A program made the position numbers and the translations under genes. From Bacteroidia bacterium (GTDB lineage: Bacteria > Bacteroidota > Bacteroidia > Flavobacteriales > Flavobacteriaceae): DNA of 7,271 bases. The notes under the pieces were generated by a model. The model ran no database searches. It had not been told where the DNA came from and worked only from the letters and a program-made list of their open reading frames with translations. Location: NCBI GenBank assembly GCA_030429325.1, contig JAUICT010000094.1, positions 1 through 7,271 of the forward strand, given 5' to 3'. The number at the start of each line of letters is the position of its first letter. The first letter of the stretch is position 1. Of this stretch, positions 6,297-7,271 are shown piece after piece.

Positions 6297-7271
6297 TTAT
6301 TTTAATTTCTTTCCCAACAAATTTGTGCATACCGTGGTAAAAGCCACAATGCTTACGGAACTCAACGGCATCAAAATGGCTGCTATCACGGGTTGTAATT
6401 GACCTGTTACAGCAAAGTACAGTCCCACGACATTGTAGCACAACGAGAGCATGAAACTCAATTTAATGACCTGCATGGATTTCTTGGACAACTGCAAAAA
6501 AACAGGCAACTTGGTCAAGTTGGATGCATCCAAAATACCATCACAGGCGGGCGAAAACACATTGACGTTCTCCGACACGGCCACTCCTACATTGCTCTGG
6601 GCCAATGCCCCCGCATCATTTAACCCATCCCCAACCATAAGCACATTATGGGATTCTTGTGTTTTTTCTATATACTCCAATTTATCTTCGGGCTTTTGGT
6701 TGAACAGCATATGGACTTGGGGCGGAAGTATCTTTTCCAGTTGTTTTTGCTCTCCATCATTGTCTCCGGACAATATTCCCACTTTATATTGAGTGCCCAA
6801 TTCATCAAAGAGCTCCTTTACACCTTCCCGATAGGTATTCTTGAACACAAATCGACCTTTTACATCTTCATCTGAACTAACATAGACCGCCGTATGGGTT
6901 AATTCCGAGGATGCTTCTTTCCCAACGTAGGTGGCCGAACCCACTTTCATGGAGTGTTGGTTTACTTTTCCCTCGATACCCTTGCCGGTATGTTCCTGGA
7001 ATTCATCCAAGGTCATTATGGCGTTGGATTTAAGAATGTCGTACAACGAACGGCTCAAAGGGTGATTGGATGCCCTGAGTGTGGTCTTTAGAAGAGCGGT
7101 CTCATCCGCTGTCAATTCCACCCCTTCATACAAGATAGTCTCTTGTTGATTGGTGGTCAAAGTACCGGTCTTATCAAAAATGGCCATGTCTATTTGGGCC
7201 AAACGCTCAATGGCATTCGTGTTCTTGAGGTAAAATTTATGTCTTCCAAATATGCGAAGCATATTCCCCAA
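6297..7271 (-). CDS. ccoI: CcoI, heavy-metal (copper) P1B-type ATPase (partial, 5' end off window)
   Basis: The visible C-terminal 325 or so residues hold the catalytic half of a P1B-ATPase. Counting from the window edge: phosphorylation motif DKTGTLT at 33-39 (D33 is the phosphorylated Asp), NHP at 69-71 (the HP nucleotide-binding motif), SGDND at 168-172, GDGLNDA at 214-220, then two C-terminal membrane helices at about 272-290 and 294-315. The second carries MPLSSVSIV (301-309), the conserved M-SS pattern of copper ATPases. Within a cbb3 cluster this identifies CcoI/FixI, which moves copper across the inner membrane for the CuB site of CcoN. The frame is open to the edge and the TTG there is an internal codon, not a start. 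The N-terminal metal-binding domain and the CPC-type helix are outside the window, so substrate specificity is judged from context. The stop lies 71 bases before ccoS. Confidence 0.95.
   Translation of the reverse strand: MGNMLRIFGRHKFYLKNTNAIERLAQIDMAIFDKTGTLTTNQQETILYEGVELTADETALLKTTLRASNHPLSRSLYDILKSNAIMTLDEFQEHTGKGIEGKVNQHSMKVGSATYVGKEASSELTHTAVYVSSDEDVKGRFVFKNTYREGVKELFDELGTQYKVGILSGDNDGEQKQLEKILPPQVHMLFNQKPEDKLEYIEKTQESHNVLMVGDGLNDAGALAQSNVGVAVSENVNVFSPACDGILDASNLTKLPVFLQLSKKSMQVIKLSFMLSLCYNVVGLYFAVTGQLQPVIAAILMPLSSVSIVAFTTVCTNLLGKKLK

Noticed and set aside
1..7271. tRNA or rRNA genes, CRISPR array, insertion sequence or phage signs
   Set aside because: Nothing of this kind is visible; the window is almost fully accounted for by consecutive genes of one strand.

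Overview
This window carries most of a cytochrome cbb3 (C-type heme-copper) oxidase cluster, with every recognised gene on the minus strand and so read from high to low coordinates. The organism is most likely a member of the Bacteroidetes, probably Flavobacteriaceae. The basis is the gene order (ccoI, ccoS, ccoNO, ccoQ, ccoP, ccoG, ccoH, TauE/SafE-family protein), the fused CcoN-CcoO subunit, a CcoP with a single heme c site, A-rich translation start regions without clear Shine-Dalgarno motifs, and a moderate GC content. A marine Allomuricauda-like genus is possible, but the sequence alone cannot settle genus.

In transcription order: 7271-6297 is the C-terminal part of CcoI, a copper P-type ATPase cut by the window edge. 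A 71-base spacer (6226-6296) follows; it holds a weak CRP/FNR-like dyad and a possible 19-codon ORF. Next are ccoS (6225-6016) and, 2 bases later, the 726-residue ccoNO fusion (6013-3833). A 121-base spacer (3712-3832) holds an inverted repeat built from TCTTGNN heptamers. Then come ccoQ (3711-3523), ccoP (3518-2562), ccoG (2512-1103) and ccoH (1052-606). At 602 a TauE/SafE-family membrane protein starts and runs off the left end.

The genes fit one pathway. CcoI supplies copper, and CcoS, CcoG, CcoH and probably the TauE/SafE protein help build the enzyme. CcoNO carries the low-spin heme b, the b3/CuB oxygen-reduction centre and one heme c. CcoP passes electrons in through one further heme c, and CcoQ is the small stabilising subunit. 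All metal ligands expected from the characterised Pseudomonas stutzeri enzyme are visible in CcoNO. Spacings are short (2 to 121 bases) and no terminator is seen, so one operon is likely, with its main promoter upstream of ccoI outside the window.

I do not see a previously undescribed system here. The points worth a second look are the reduced heme inventory and extra membrane helices of CcoP, the heptamer inverted repeat inside the operon, and the small ORF and dyad ahead of ccoS.
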